A stretch of DNA of 26,569 nucleotides from an uncultured Lachnospiraceae bacterium. Lineage in GTDB: Bacteria; Bacillota; Clostridia; Lachnospirales; Lachnospiraceae. The position numbers were made by a program, and so were the translations under genes. Of this stretch, positions 6,777 to 14,766 are shown one piece after another (within the stretch, counting starts at the first letter, position 1; the number at the start of each line of letters is the position of its first letter). The stretch spans positions 1 through 26,569 of the forward strand of contig CADCPP010000001.1 in the NCBI GenBank assembly GCA_902803355.1, in the 5' to 3' direction. Below the pieces are notes generated by a model. It made no database searches and was not told where the DNA came from. It was given only the letters and a program-made list of their open reading frames with translations.

Positions 6777-8648
6777 TTATCCGATCTCACCATCGTGGAA
6801 AAAGGCATAGACCGTTTCCGCCGACGGCCGGTTCATGCCGGGAGCTGCCAGCAGCGCTTCAACATCCGCCGTGCGGATCTCCTCGATACTGCCGAAATGC
6901 TCCATGAGGCTTCTTCTTCGCCTTGGTCCTATGCCGGGAATATCATCCAGGATAGAGTGGACCTGTGCCTTACTGCGGAGAGAGCGATGATATTCAATGG
7001 CAAAGCGGTGCGTTTCATCCTGGATCCGCGTCAGCAGACGAAATGCCTCGGAATGAATATCGATGGGGATCTCCTCCCCGCGGAAGATCAGACCGCGCGT
7101 ACGGTGCCGGTCATCCTTGACCATGCCGCACACCGGGATATCGATCTTGATCTCTCTGAGCAGTTCTTCCGCGGCGCTCACCTGCCCCGCGCCTCCATCC
7201 ATCAGAATAAGGTCCGGGAACTGCACAAAGCCGCTATCTTCCTGAGCATAAAGCCCCTTCTCCCTGAGGATCTCCTTTTCCTTCAGGCCGTGTGTAAAGC
7301 GGCGGTAAAGCACTTCGGCAAGGGAAGCAAAGTCATTGACTCCTTCCACGAATTTTATGCGGAACTTGCGGTATTCATTTTTGCGCGGGCGGCCGTCCTC
7401 ATAAACGACCATGGACCCGACCGTGGCAAATCCGCTGATATGAGAGATATCATACGCTTCCAGACGGTGGATATCCTCCAGTCCGAGAAGGTCGGTGATC
7501 TCCTTCTGCGCGCCGACAGTCCGCGCTTCTTCCCGAGCCACACGGTCGATATCCTGTTTCAGCGCACGGGCGGCATTTTCTTCCGCCAGCATCAGCAAGC
7601 CTTTTTTATCGCCTTTTTGCGGCACACGGATCTCTGTTTTTCGTCCGCTACGTGCGGACAGCATGGCTTCCAGCGCCGCCTTGTCGGCCGGTTCCTGTCC
7701 GGTCAGAATGATCTTCGGCAAGAACGGCGTTCCGCTGTAAAACTGCCGAAGGACCTGGGAAAGGATCTCGGCAGGATCTTCTTCCGCGCCTGCCTCAAGA
7801 CGCACGTGGTCTCTTCCGATCATCCGTCCCCCGCGGACAAAATAGATCTCCGCCATTCCCTCGCCGCCGGATAAGGCCAGCGCGAGGATATCCATATCTT
7901 CCCCGCCGGTGTCGGTCACCTTCTGCCGTTCGGAAAGAGCCAGGATGTTTTCGATCTGATCACGGAGGCGGGCTGCTTCTTCAAAATCCATGATCTCCGC
8001 AGCGGCCTTCATCTTCCGCTCCAGTTCACGAATGACCTGGCTGTGCTCTCCCTTCAGGAAACGCCTGGCCTTCTCCACATTCTCACGGTAAGCCTCTTCT
8101 GTAATATATCCCATACAGGGTGCCGGACAGCGATGCATATCATAGTTCAGGCATGGCCGTTCTTTCCCGATCGTTTCCGGCAGTTTCCGGCTGCAGGTCC
8201 GCAGAGAAAAGAGCGACTGAAGGAGTCTCGATGTCTCCTTTGCGGCGCCGGCATCCGCGAACGGGCCGAAATATTCATTTCCGTCACGCTTCATCTGATG
8301 CGCATAGCGGAGCCTCGGAAACGCTTCGTTCGTCAGGCACAGGTACGGGTAGGCCTTATCGTCCATGAGCAGCGTATTGTAACGGGGCTTATATTCTTTG
8401 ATCAGATTGCATTCCAGGATCAGCGCTTCGGTCTCGTTATCGACCGTGATCGTTTCAAACCAGGCGATCTCCCGGATCATCTTCAGGATCTGAGGGCCCC
8501 GGTTCACGGTCTTTACAAAATATTGCTTCACGCGTTTTTTCAGGTTGATCGCTTTGCCCACGTAAAGAACGTCCCCGTCAGAGCCATGCATCAGGTAGAC
8601 TCCGGGGCGTTCAGGCAGTTTTCTCAGCTCTTCCTGGAAATTGTTCAT
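6777..8648 (-). CDS. uvrC: Excinuclease ABC subunit C
   Basis: Makes both incisions in nucleotide excision repair after UvrA/UvrB have loaded on damage. About 623 residues. Domains in order: GIY-YIG nuclease (RPGVYLMHGSDGDVLYVGKA; about 13-95), a UVR/UvrB-binding helix pair (MDFEEAARLRDQIENI; about 200-235), the RNase H-like endonuclease domain (EAYDISHISG, LILMDGGAGQ), and a C-terminal helix-hairpin-helix pair (DDIPGIGPRRRRSLMEHFG). Two ATGs fit, 8654 and 8648. Neither has a recognisable ribosome site. 8648 (MNNFQEEL) matches the family start, and a TATAAT ends only 7 bases before it. See the promoter entry for the possible leaderless start. Confidence 0.95.
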   Translation of the reverse strand: MNNFQEELRKLPERPGVYLMHGSDGDVLYVGKAINLKKRVKQYFVKTVNRGPQILKMIREIAWFETITVDNETEALILECNLIKEYKPRYNTLLMDDKAYPYLCLTNEAFPRLRYAHQMKRDGNEYFGPFADAGAAKETSRLLQSLFSLRTCSRKLPETIGKERPCLNYDMHRCPAPCMGYITEEAYRENVEKARRFLKGEHSQVIRELERKMKAAAEIMDFEEAARLRDQIENILALSERQKVTDTGGEDMDILALALSGGEGMAEIYFVRGGRMIGRDHVRLEAGAEEDPAEILSQVLRQFYSGTPFLPKIILTGQEPADKAALEAMLSARSGRKTEIRVPQKGDKKGLLMLAEENAARALKQDIDRVAREEARTVGAQKEITDLLGLEDIHRLEAYDISHISGFATVGSMVVYEDGRPRKNEYRKFRIKFVEGVNDFASLAEVLYRRFTHGLKEKEILREKGLYAQEDSGFVQFPDLILMDGGAGQVSAAEELLREIKIDIPVCGMVKDDRHRTRGLIFRGEEIPIDIHSEAFRLLTRIQDETHRFAIEYHRSLRSKAQVHSILDDIPGIGPRRRRSLMEHFGSIEEIRTADVEALLAAPGMNRPSAETVYAFFHDGEIG

Positions 8649-8655
8649 GATCATG

Positions 8656-8683
8656 ATTATATCAGGATTTTATACCCGCGCAA
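8656..8683 (-). promoter_or_regulatory. Putative extended -10 promoter of uvrC, abutting the start codon
   Basis: Minus strand: -35-like TTGCGC (8683-8678), 16-base spacer, extended -10 TGATATAAT (8664-8656). The A of ATG 8648 is 8 bases after the -10 element, about where transcription would begin. The ATG at 8654 is too close to be transcribed from it. If used, the uvrC mRNA would have essentially no leader. Confidence 0.5.
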
Positions 8684-8797
8684 GTCTTTTCCGTGCCGTT
8701 TTTCCTGCATCACATTCTTCTCCCGCACTCCCTTTTCCTTCTTAATTTTTCTTTTCGCAATTGTTTTTCTTTTTTTCTGGAATTATTTCGACCGGTA

Positions 8798-8806
8798 TGG
8801 TAGAAT
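8798..8806 (+). promoter_or_regulatory. Possible extended -10 promoter of the L,D-transpeptidase gene
   Basis: TGGTAGAAT is an extended -10 element; no good -35 hexamer is found 16-18 bases upstream, where the sequence is T-rich. The predicted start near 8813 leaves a leader of about 39 bases before ATG 8852. Confidence 0.4.
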
Positions 8807-8851
8807 ATAAAAGGCTATATGCCTTAATGATGAAATGATGAGGTAAGATAT

Positions 8852-10069
8852 ATGTCCGGCTCCCGGTCAAAATACAGTGAAGAAGCGGTGGCAAGGCGCC
8901 GCAATACGATAAGGAATGTCCTGCTCGGCATTGCTCTGGGGTTCGCGGTGCTCCTTGTTATTTTTGCGGGCCGTTTTGCTTATGGAAAAAGCAAAAATCC
9001 GAACTATCGCCTGGCTGACCTTTTCCGCTTCAGCAAAACAAGCGAAGGCACGCTGCCTACCCTGCCGACCCTGCCTGTCAATGAGATCGCCTCTCTTGTC
9101 AGTTCTTCTCCGGAGGAAGCCATGAGCACTGAGCCGGAACAAGATCCATCATCCTCTGAAGAAGCTACTCTTCCGCCTGAAACCTCTTCGGAAGAGGCGG
9201 AAACGCCCGAATCCGATACAGCGGAAACGCCCGATGAACCCACAGCATCTGAGACAGCTGAGCTGACAGAAGCCGGGGATACTTCAGAGGAAACGAGTCC
9301 CCTTGAAACGGATGATACCGAACCTGCAGGGAGCAATGAGGAAACAGACCCTTCAGATGAAACCGGGTCTGAAGAAGAGACAAGCTCTGCCGAAGAGACG
9401 GAAAGCAGCAGTGAAACAGAGCCTCAGACAGAGCCGGTCGTCGTTTCCGATGTTTCCGATGTCAATTACCATCTGGTGCGCAGCAGCATGGAGGAAAGCG
9501 ATCTGGGTTCCTGCAGGCAGCTGATCGTTGTCCAGTCCAACGGCACGCAGTGCACGCTTTACTTCTTTGACAAGACAGACGATGGCTGGAAGATTTCCGA
9601 AGCGATCCCTTCCGCGCCGGGCATCGTTGGGAGAAGCGGTGTGACCACCACCAAAGCCGAAGGCGACGGATGCACCCCCGCAGGATATTACGCCATCGGG
9701 CCCTGCTACGGTGAGGATGCCACCTCCGTGACCGCGATGGAATATCATCAGATCATTAACGGAGATTTCTGGGTCGATGACCCCGCGTCGCTGTATTACA
9801 ATCAGTTTGTCCGCACCACGGATTCCCATGTCTATCCGGACTGGCGGTCAGGAGAAGACCTTTACAGTCTGCTTCGCTACTACAAATACATGGCGGTCGT
9901 CCGTTATAATATGGATCCTGTTGTTTCCGGCGCCGGTTCTGCCATCTTCCTGCACTGTCAGGGCGGCGATACGACCACTTCCGGCTGTGTGAGCACCAAG
10001 GAAGCCACGATGTTCGCCATCTTCCGCTGGCTGAAACCTTCCGCCGATCCGCACATTCTAATCTATTGA
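8852..10069 (+). CDS. Membrane-anchored L,D-transpeptidase (YkuD fold) with long acidic linker
   Basis: 405 residues. A short basic N terminus and one membrane segment (about 22-45; LLGIALGFAVLLVIFAG) anchor it with the bulk outside. Residues about 85-205 are a low-complexity Glu/Ser/Thr/Pro-rich stretch that probably spans the wall. The catalytic domain (about 210-405) shows GVTTTKAEGDGCTPAGYYAIG and the active-site HCQGGDTTTSGCVS, with His368 and nucleophile Cys379. The family makes 3-3 peptide cross-links or attaches proteins to peptidoglycan. The residue after SGCV is Ser rather than the Arg of classical YkuD, as in the COG3786 branch. The ribosome site is GAGG before ATG 8852. It ends 1 base before the next gene, so the pair is co-transcribed. 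Confidence 0.85.
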   Translation: MSGSRSKYSEEAVARRRNTIRNVLLGIALGFAVLLVIFAGRFAYGKSKNPNYRLADLFRFSKTSEGTLPTLPTLPVNEIASLVSSSPEEAMSTEPEQDPSSSEEATLPPETSSEEAETPESDTAETPDEPTASETAELTEAGDTSEETSPLETDDTEPAGSNEETDPSDETGSEEETSSAEETESSSETEPQTEPVVVSDVSDVNYHLVRSSMEESDLGSCRQLIVVQSNGTQCTLYFFDKTDDGWKISEAIPSAPGIVGRSGVTTTKAEGDGCTPAGYYAIGPCYGEDATSVTAMEYHQIINGDFWVDDPASLYYNQFVRTTDSHVYPDWRSGEDLYSLLRYYKYMAVVRYNMDPVVSGAGSAIFLHCQGGDTTTSGCVSTKEATMFAIFRWLKPSADPHILIY

Positions 10070-10070
10070 T

Positions 10071-10535
10071 ATGCGAAGCAAAACCATCTCTCGCCTTCTG
10101 GAAGTAAAGCTGGTCAGCGATAAGCGCCGTTTCTATCTTCTGTCCCTTACCTGGGGACTGCTGATGAATCTTGCCGGCGGGATCGCAGCCGCGGCAATGC
10201 TGCTGACCGGTCACAAAATGCACCGTTTCGGTCCCTGCTTCTATTTTGAGCACGGAAAAGACTGGGGCGGCATGGACTGGGGCATGTTCATCGTGGTCTG
10301 CAAAGGCGCGGATCAGCGCCTGCTTTCTCACGAGCTTGGTCACGCCATGCAGAACTGCCGTTTCGGACCGTTTATGCCGCTGCTGGTCGGTCTCCCCTCT
10401 TCTCTGCGCTATCACTTCCGAAAGCTGCAGAAAAAGGTCACGGGGAAAGAACCGAAGCCCCCTTATGACAGCATCTGGTTCGAGGCGCAGGCAACACAGC
10501 TCGGGCAGGAATACCTGAAGCTGAATGGACAGTAA
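10071..10535 (+). CDS. Small HExxH putative membrane metalloprotease
   Basis: 154 residues. One hydrophobic segment lies at about 22-46 (FYLLSLTWGLLMNLAGG...). The motif HELGH is at 87-91 within LLSHELGHAMQNCRFGP, and a conserved-looking WFEAQATQLG follows at 136-145. Glu138 could be the third zinc ligand, as in gluzincins. The segment after HELGH (FMPLLVGLPSSLRY) is weakly hydrophobic and could dip into the membrane. It starts 1 base after the transpeptidase stop (TGATATG) and has no clear ribosome site of its own, so it is probably translated by coupling. The substrate is unknown; the neighbour suggests cell envelope work. A transcription terminator follows at 10557. Confidence 0.7.
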   Translation: MRSKTISRLLEVKLVSDKRRFYLLSLTWGLLMNLAGGIAAAAMLLTGHKMHRFGPCFYFEHGKDWGGMDWGMFIVVCKGADQRLLSHELGHAMQNCRFGPFMPLLVGLPSSLRYHFRKLQKKVTGKEPKPPYDSIWFEAQATQLGQEYLKLNGQ

Positions 10536-10556
10536 AGCAAACCTTTATTTCAAATC

Positions 10557-10584
10557 AAAAAAGCCGCCCTGAGGCGGCTTTTTT
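10557..10584. terminator. Bidirectional intrinsic terminator
   Basis: Perfect 12-bp stem AAAAAAGCCGCC (10557-10568) / GGCGGCTTTTTT (10573-10584) with loop CTGA. A-tract on one side and T-tract on the other make it work for both the HExxH gene (+) and glmM (-). Confidence 0.93.
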
Positions 10585-10618
10585 ACGTGTTAAAAAGCTT
10601 AGAAAAGCATCCGCAGCA

Positions 10619-11959
10619 TCAGACGTTGACCATCACGTCGATGATGGCGTCCACCAGACGGTTGCACTGAGCCGTATCCATAGACTCCGCCATCACGCGG
10701 ATGACCGGCTCCGTACCGCTCTCACGAACCAGGACGCGTCCGGTTCCTTCCAGTTCTTTTCCGGCTGCTTCGATCGCCTTCTTCACTGCTTCATTATCCA
10801 GAACCGTCTTTTTGTCGCGTACGCGAACGTTTTTCAGGACCTGCGGATAGATAGTCACATCCTCTGCCAGCTTCTTTAAGCTCTGCTTCTTTTCCAGCAT
10901 CACTTCCATGACCTTCAGGGAGGTCAGGATGCCGTCCCCGGTGGTCGCGTACTTGCTGAAGATGATATGACCGGACTGCTCTCCGCCCAGACGATAGCCG
11001 TTTTCCGACATATTTTCATAGACGTATTTATCGCCGACTTTGGTCTTTTCGTAGCCGATCCCTGCCTCATCCAGTGCCTTGTACAGGCCGTAATTGGACA
11101 TGATCGTGGTCACGATCTTATTGCCTTCGAGCTCGCCGCGTTCCTTCATATAGCGGCCGCAGATATACATGATCTTGTCGCCGTCCACGATCTCGCCGTC
11201 TTCATCCACCGCGAGACAGCGGTCCGCATCGCCGTCATAGGCAAAGCCGACATCGATCTGATCGTTGGATTTCACGAAATTCTGCAGTCCTTCAATATGA
11301 GTAGAACCGCAGCCGAGGTTGATGTTCGTGCCGTCCGGATCCACATTGATGGCATAGGTCCTGGCGCCTAAGGCGTCAAAAACGCTTTTAGCGATCGTAA
11401 AGGACGCGCCGTTCGCGCAGTCAAGCGCCACCGTCTTGCCTTTAAACGAACGGGTAGCCAGTGAGATCAGATAGCCCACATAGCGATTGCGGCCTTCCGC
11501 ATAGTCGATGGTCTTTCCGATATCATCCCGGGTAGCCAGTGTCACCTCTTCCGGATATACCCCGTCCAGATATTTTTCGACCTCGAGAATGAACTCCTCC
11601 TCCATCTTCTCGCCCTTGCCGTTTAAGAGCTTGATGCCGTTGTCCCAGTAAGGGTTGTGGCTGGCGGAGATCATGATGCCGCAATCGAAGATATCTTCGC
11701 TGTGCACCACATATGCCACGCTAGGTGTTGTGGTCACATGCAGCAGATACGCATCCGCTCCGGAAGCCGTGATGCCGGCGGCAAGCGCATACTCAAACAT
11801 ATACGAGCTGCGGCGTGTGTCCTTGCCGATCACGATATTGGCTTTATGGTTCTTGCCATAATACCAGCCAAGGAAACGGCCGATCTTGAATGCATCTTCC
11901 ACTTTCAGGACGATATTCGCTTCACCGCGGTAACCGTCTGTTCCAAAATACTTGCCCAT
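10619..11959 (-). CDS. glmM: Phosphoglucosamine mutase
   Basis: Interconverts glucosamine-6-phosphate and glucosamine-1-phosphate on the route to UDP-GlcNAc for cell wall synthesis. It is 446 residues, the usual length. Four landmarks are present: FGTDGYRG at the N terminus, the phosphoserine loop ISASHNPYWDNG (Ser100), the metal loop DGDADRCLAVD, and the sugar-phosphate loop RESGTEPVIRVM near the C terminus. AAAAGGAG precedes ATG 11959. It begins 12 bases after the M20 peptidase stop, so it shares that transcript. The cdaA-cdaR genes that precede glmM in many Firmicutes are not here. Confidence 0.96.
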   Translation of the reverse strand: MGKYFGTDGYRGEANIVLKVEDAFKIGRFLGWYYGKNHKANIVIGKDTRRSSYMFEYALAAGITASGADAYLLHVTTTPSVAYVVHSEDIFDCGIMISASHNPYWDNGIKLLNGKGEKMEEEFILEVEKYLDGVYPEEVTLATRDDIGKTIDYAEGRNRYVGYLISLATRSFKGKTVALDCANGASFTIAKSVFDALGARTYAINVDPDGTNINLGCGSTHIEGLQNFVKSNDQIDVGFAYDGDADRCLAVDEDGEIVDGDKIMYICGRYMKERGELEGNKIVTTIMSNYGLYKALDEAGIGYEKTKVGDKYVYENMSENGYRLGGEQSGHIIFSKYATTGDGILTSLKVMEVMLEKKQSLKKLAEDVTIYPQVLKNVRVRDKKTVLDNEAVKKAIEAAGKELEGTGRVLVRESGTEPVIRVMAESMDTAQCNRLVDAIIDVMVNV

Positions 11960-11971
11960 TTTTTTCTCCTT

Positions 11972-13303
11972 TTATCCAACATGCGTCATCAGCCAGCGGT
12001 AGAAATCGACCGCGGGGGCCAATGTGACCAGGTCCAGATTTTCATTCGGACCGTGGATCGAACGCATTTGTTCCTTACTGATCGTAAACGGCGCAAAGCG
12101 CAGGCAGTTGTCACACACCCGGCTCATAAAGCGCGAATCCGAGGCGCCGTTCATGATATACGGCGTGGACACGACACCGGGGAAGACTTCCCTGACCGCC
12201 TGTTCCAGAATTTTAAAGCCCACGCTCTTAAAGCTCGAGATGGGACTGGCAAAGCCGCCATCTAGTACTTCTACGCTGAGATCATATTTCTCCGCGACTT
12301 TCCGTACCGCTTCAACACTTTCTTCCAGCCCCTGATGATGCGAATAACGCATATTGCCGAGCACCCAGGCTTCCTGCGGCAGCACATTGTGGCCGTCGCT
12401 CCCTTTTGCCATGGTAAACGCCAGTGTGGTGCGGAGCATAGCGGCCCCTTCCGGCGATACGCGGCTCATGACCGCCTCCAGCGGTTTTTTATACAGATCC
12501 GGCCTGCCCATCACGCTTTTTAAGACGCCATCCATGCCGGTGCTCACCCTGCGCAGCATCTCCGCTACAGCAGGATTCAGATCGACATCAAAAAGACGGC
12601 TGTCATCACATTCTACCATAAAACGGCCGAGTCTGACAAGCGGTGAATCCTTCGGCGGCGTTGAGGCGTGGCCTCCGCTGCTTTTTGCGATGATCTTCAG
12701 ATTCGCCGTTCCCTTCTCTCCTACGCCGATCATCGCGTATTCTCCTTTGGCGCCTGCGATGGGTTCCTGCACGATCATCCCGCCTTCATCCAGGACAAAG
12801 GCAAAGCGAAGTCCGCGTTCCTGAAGGATCTTCGAGATCTCATCCGCTCCCTCGCCGCGATTGCCGTTGATCTCCTCCGCGCAGGCGGATTCAAACCAGA
12901 TATCGCAGTCCGGAACAAAGCCCTCCGCAGCCAGTTCATCGGCCGCGCGCAGCATGGCCCAAAGGCCTCCTTTGTCATCCAGCGTGCCTCTGCCCCAGAT
13001 CTTATCCTCCGTGATATCTCCGGAAAACGGCTCGTGCTCCCAATCTCCGGATGCTTCGACCACATCCTGATGGTTCATGAACATCACCGGTGCTTTTTCC
13101 GGATGCTCACTCTTCCAGTACATCAGAAGGCTGCCGTGAAAGATTTCCGTGCTGCAGACGGAAAAGAGAGCAGGAAAGATCTCTTTCAGCAATTCCTGAA
13201 AGCGGTAAAACTTGCTGTAATCCGACTGTCCCAAAACAGAGACCGTCTCACAGCGGATCATCCTGGAAAGTTCATTTGCATACTTTTGCGTTCTTTCATC
13301 CAT
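11972..13303 (-). CDS. M20 family metallopeptidase/carboxypeptidase
   Basis: 443 residues from ATG 13303. Two upstream in-frame GTG codons are less likely starts; the GGTGA five bases before 13303 can serve as ribosome site. It is a di-zinc amidohydrolase of the M20/M25/M40 type. The metal and catalytic residues are visible in MNHQDVV (His), GTLDDKGG (bridging Asp), CAEEINGNRGEG (catalytic Glu and metal Glu), and the C-terminal SIHGPNENL (His). A dimerisation domain lies between (about 190-330). No signal peptide, so it is cytoplasmic. It resembles the PM20D1/CPS1-like carboxypeptidase branch; the substrate is probably an N-acyl amino acid or a dipeptide. It is followed 12 bases later by glmM and lies 48 bases after the DUF4956 gene. 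Confidence 0.88.
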   Translation of the reverse strand: MDERTQKYANELSRMIRCETVSVLGQSDYSKFYRFQELLKEIFPALFSVCSTEIFHGSLLMYWKSEHPEKAPVMFMNHQDVVEASGDWEHEPFSGDITEDKIWGRGTLDDKGGLWAMLRAADELAAEGFVPDCDIWFESACAEEINGNRGEGADEISKILQERGLRFAFVLDEGGMIVQEPIAGAKGEYAMIGVGEKGTANLKIIAKSSGGHASTPPKDSPLVRLGRFMVECDDSRLFDVDLNPAVAEMLRRVSTGMDGVLKSVMGRPDLYKKPLEAVMSRVSPEGAAMLRTTLAFTMAKGSDGHNVLPQEAWVLGNMRYSHHQGLEESVEAVRKVAEKYDLSVEVLDGGFASPISSFKSVGFKILEQAVREVFPGVVSTPYIMNGASDSRFMSRVCDNCLRFAPFTISKEQMRSIHGPNENLDLVTLAPAVDFYRWLMTHVG

Positions 13304-13351
13304 GTTGTTCACCACATTTTTATATTCTGATGACGGATCACTAACATTTTC

Positions 13352-14026
13352 TTAGAGCTGAGGGGTCTGTTCCTCGTACGGCAGAACGGCGATCTCCAGG
13401 TTCCCGTTCTTTGTGCGGAGCTCATCGATGAAGGCTTTTTCTTCAGATGCATCCTTCATCCGGATCTTGAAGGAAAGACGGAACATGGAGCCCATGCCGG
13501 TCGTCTTCACCCCGGTCTTTTCCACCGATTTGCAATAGTGAGCAAAAATATCGTCAAAGACATCCGTATAGTCCAGCGATTCCGGGATGGTGACTTTCAG
13601 TAGCATCTCCGGAGAATCCCCCTTGTGCTCAAAGATCGGCAGCGCGGCGATCAGGGAATAGATCACGGCAAGGCCGAGCAGGATCACCACGCCATAGGCA
13701 ATATAGCCCATGCCGAAGGCAATACCCGAGCCCATGGTGATCAGGATCGCCGCAAGCTCATCCGCAGAGCCCTGCGCGGAACGAAAACGGATCAGGGCGA
13801 ACGCGCCTCCGATAGCAACACCGGCGCCGATATTGCCGTTCACAAAGGTGATCACCACTGCGACCATAAAGGGAAGCAGCGCGGTCACCAGAAAGAAGCG
13901 CTTGGAGGAACGAATGCGGAAGCTCATCAGCCAGGAAAAGGCCAGGCCGGCAGCCAGTGCGAACGCCGCCATCATAAAGAACTGCGCCACAGTTACCGCA
14001 GATGAAGTATAGATCGAATCAAACAT
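13352..14026 (-). CDS. DUF4956 family membrane protein
   Basis: 224 residues. Membrane segments fall at about 12-34, 44-64, 68-82 and 95-128, including GNIGAGVAIGGAFALIRFRS, a strongly conserved-looking Gly-rich loop typical of DUF4956. A soluble C-terminal domain (about 130-224) follows. DUF4956 genes are often found beside bacterial VTC-domain polyphosphate polymerases, as here (15 bases apart). A role in coupling polymer synthesis to the membrane or in exporting the product is plausible, but not shown. It is last of a tightly packed four-gene set that starts with the receiver protein at 16367. Confidence 0.88.
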   Translation of the reverse strand: MFDSIYTSSAVTVAQFFMMAAFALAAGLAFSWLMSFRIRSSKRFFLVTALLPFMVAVVITFVNGNIGAGVAIGGAFALIRFRSAQGSADELAAILITMGSGIAFGMGYIAYGVVILLGLAVIYSLIAALPIFEHKGDSPEMLLKVTIPESLDYTDVFDDIFAHYCKSVEKTGVKTTGMGSMFRLSFKIRMKDASEEKAFIDELRTKNGNLEIAVLPYEEQTPQL

Positions 14027-14041
14027 CTTATCTCCTTTCTC

Positions 14042-14752
14042 TCAGCCCATGCTCTGCAGGACCTGCTGCTCGTAAGCCGCTCCGTACTTGGAAAAGCTGG
14101 CTTTGTAGATCCTGCCGTCAGACAGGATAGAGGTCAGCCAGAGAGGCATGGCCTGCTGCACCTTGATCTCCATGATCGAATATCCTTCAGGGAGCAGCGA
14201 GATCCCTTCCATGGAGACCCGAAGGTCCAGGTCTTTCACCCGGTAGCGGGGATTTTCATCAATGGTCAGACGAAGGTCTCCGCCGGGCTCAAAATAGGCG
14301 GTGCGGTCGTATATGATCAGGCAGGAAGGCACCAGATTTTTGTAAAAATCACGAAAGTAGGTGATCTCCGTATTGATCTGACCGCCGGCACAGATATCGC
14401 TGTTTCCGTCAAAAAAGTTTTTCACCAGCGGGATCGTTGTCTGGACCCGCCGTTTATAGACGATGCCGTAGGCTTTGCGCTTGAGCTCAAGAAACACCGG
14501 GGAAGAATCCGTAGCCATCCCGTAGGAACGAAGGCGGATCTTCTCTTTAAACATCGGCTTTTCCAGAGAAGTGCGGATCAGCCGATAGTTCGGTGTGTCA
14601 TAATACAGGGACGCGATAGACGTTTTTCCGAAGGCATCCGCCTCCATATGACCCTTTAGTCTCTCCAGAAAGAACTCTTTTTGTTCCGGAGAAATGATAT
14701 ATTTCAGCTCATAGCGCTTCATGACTACGATAGGGTTTTCAACCTGAGCCAT
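14042..14752 (-). CDS. VTC-domain polyphosphate polymerase
   Basis: 236 residues, essentially one VTC domain of the triphosphate-tunnel fold. The basic and acidic tunnel residues are seen in MKRYELKYII, SLYYDTPNY, EKIRLRSYG, FLELKRKAYGIVYKRR, RTAYF and YSIMEIKV. In yeast the homologous Vtc4 domain makes polyphosphate from ATP; bacterial single-domain forms are annotated as polyphosphate polymerases by homology. Neither an SPX nor a DUF202 domain is present, so the DUF4956 partner may provide the membrane part. AAGG lies 6 bases before ATG 14752. It begins 14 bases after the kinase-like gene. Confidence 0.9.
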   Translation of the reverse strand: MAQVENPIVVMKRYELKYIISPEQKEFFLERLKGHMEADAFGKTSIASLYYDTPNYRLIRTSLEKPMFKEKIRLRSYGMATDSSPVFLELKRKAYGIVYKRRVQTTIPLVKNFFDGNSDICAGGQINTEITYFRDFYKNLVPSCLIIYDRTAYFEPGGDLRLTIDENPRYRVKDLDLRVSMEGISLLPEGYSIMEIKVQQAMPLWLTSILSDGRIYKASFSKYGAAYEQQVLQSMG

Positions 14753-14766
14753 GCTTCGCCTTCTTT

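Noticed and set aside
6774..7874. Long plus-strand open frame (366 codons) opposite uvrC
   Set aside because: It is antisense to the conserved UvrC domains, shows no family resemblance, and is explained by the codon bias of the real gene.
9105..9450. Repeated GAA/TCT-rich DNA as a possible repeat array
   Set aside because: It is the coding sequence of the acidic Ser/Thr/Glu linker of the L,D-transpeptidase, without regular unit length or spacers.
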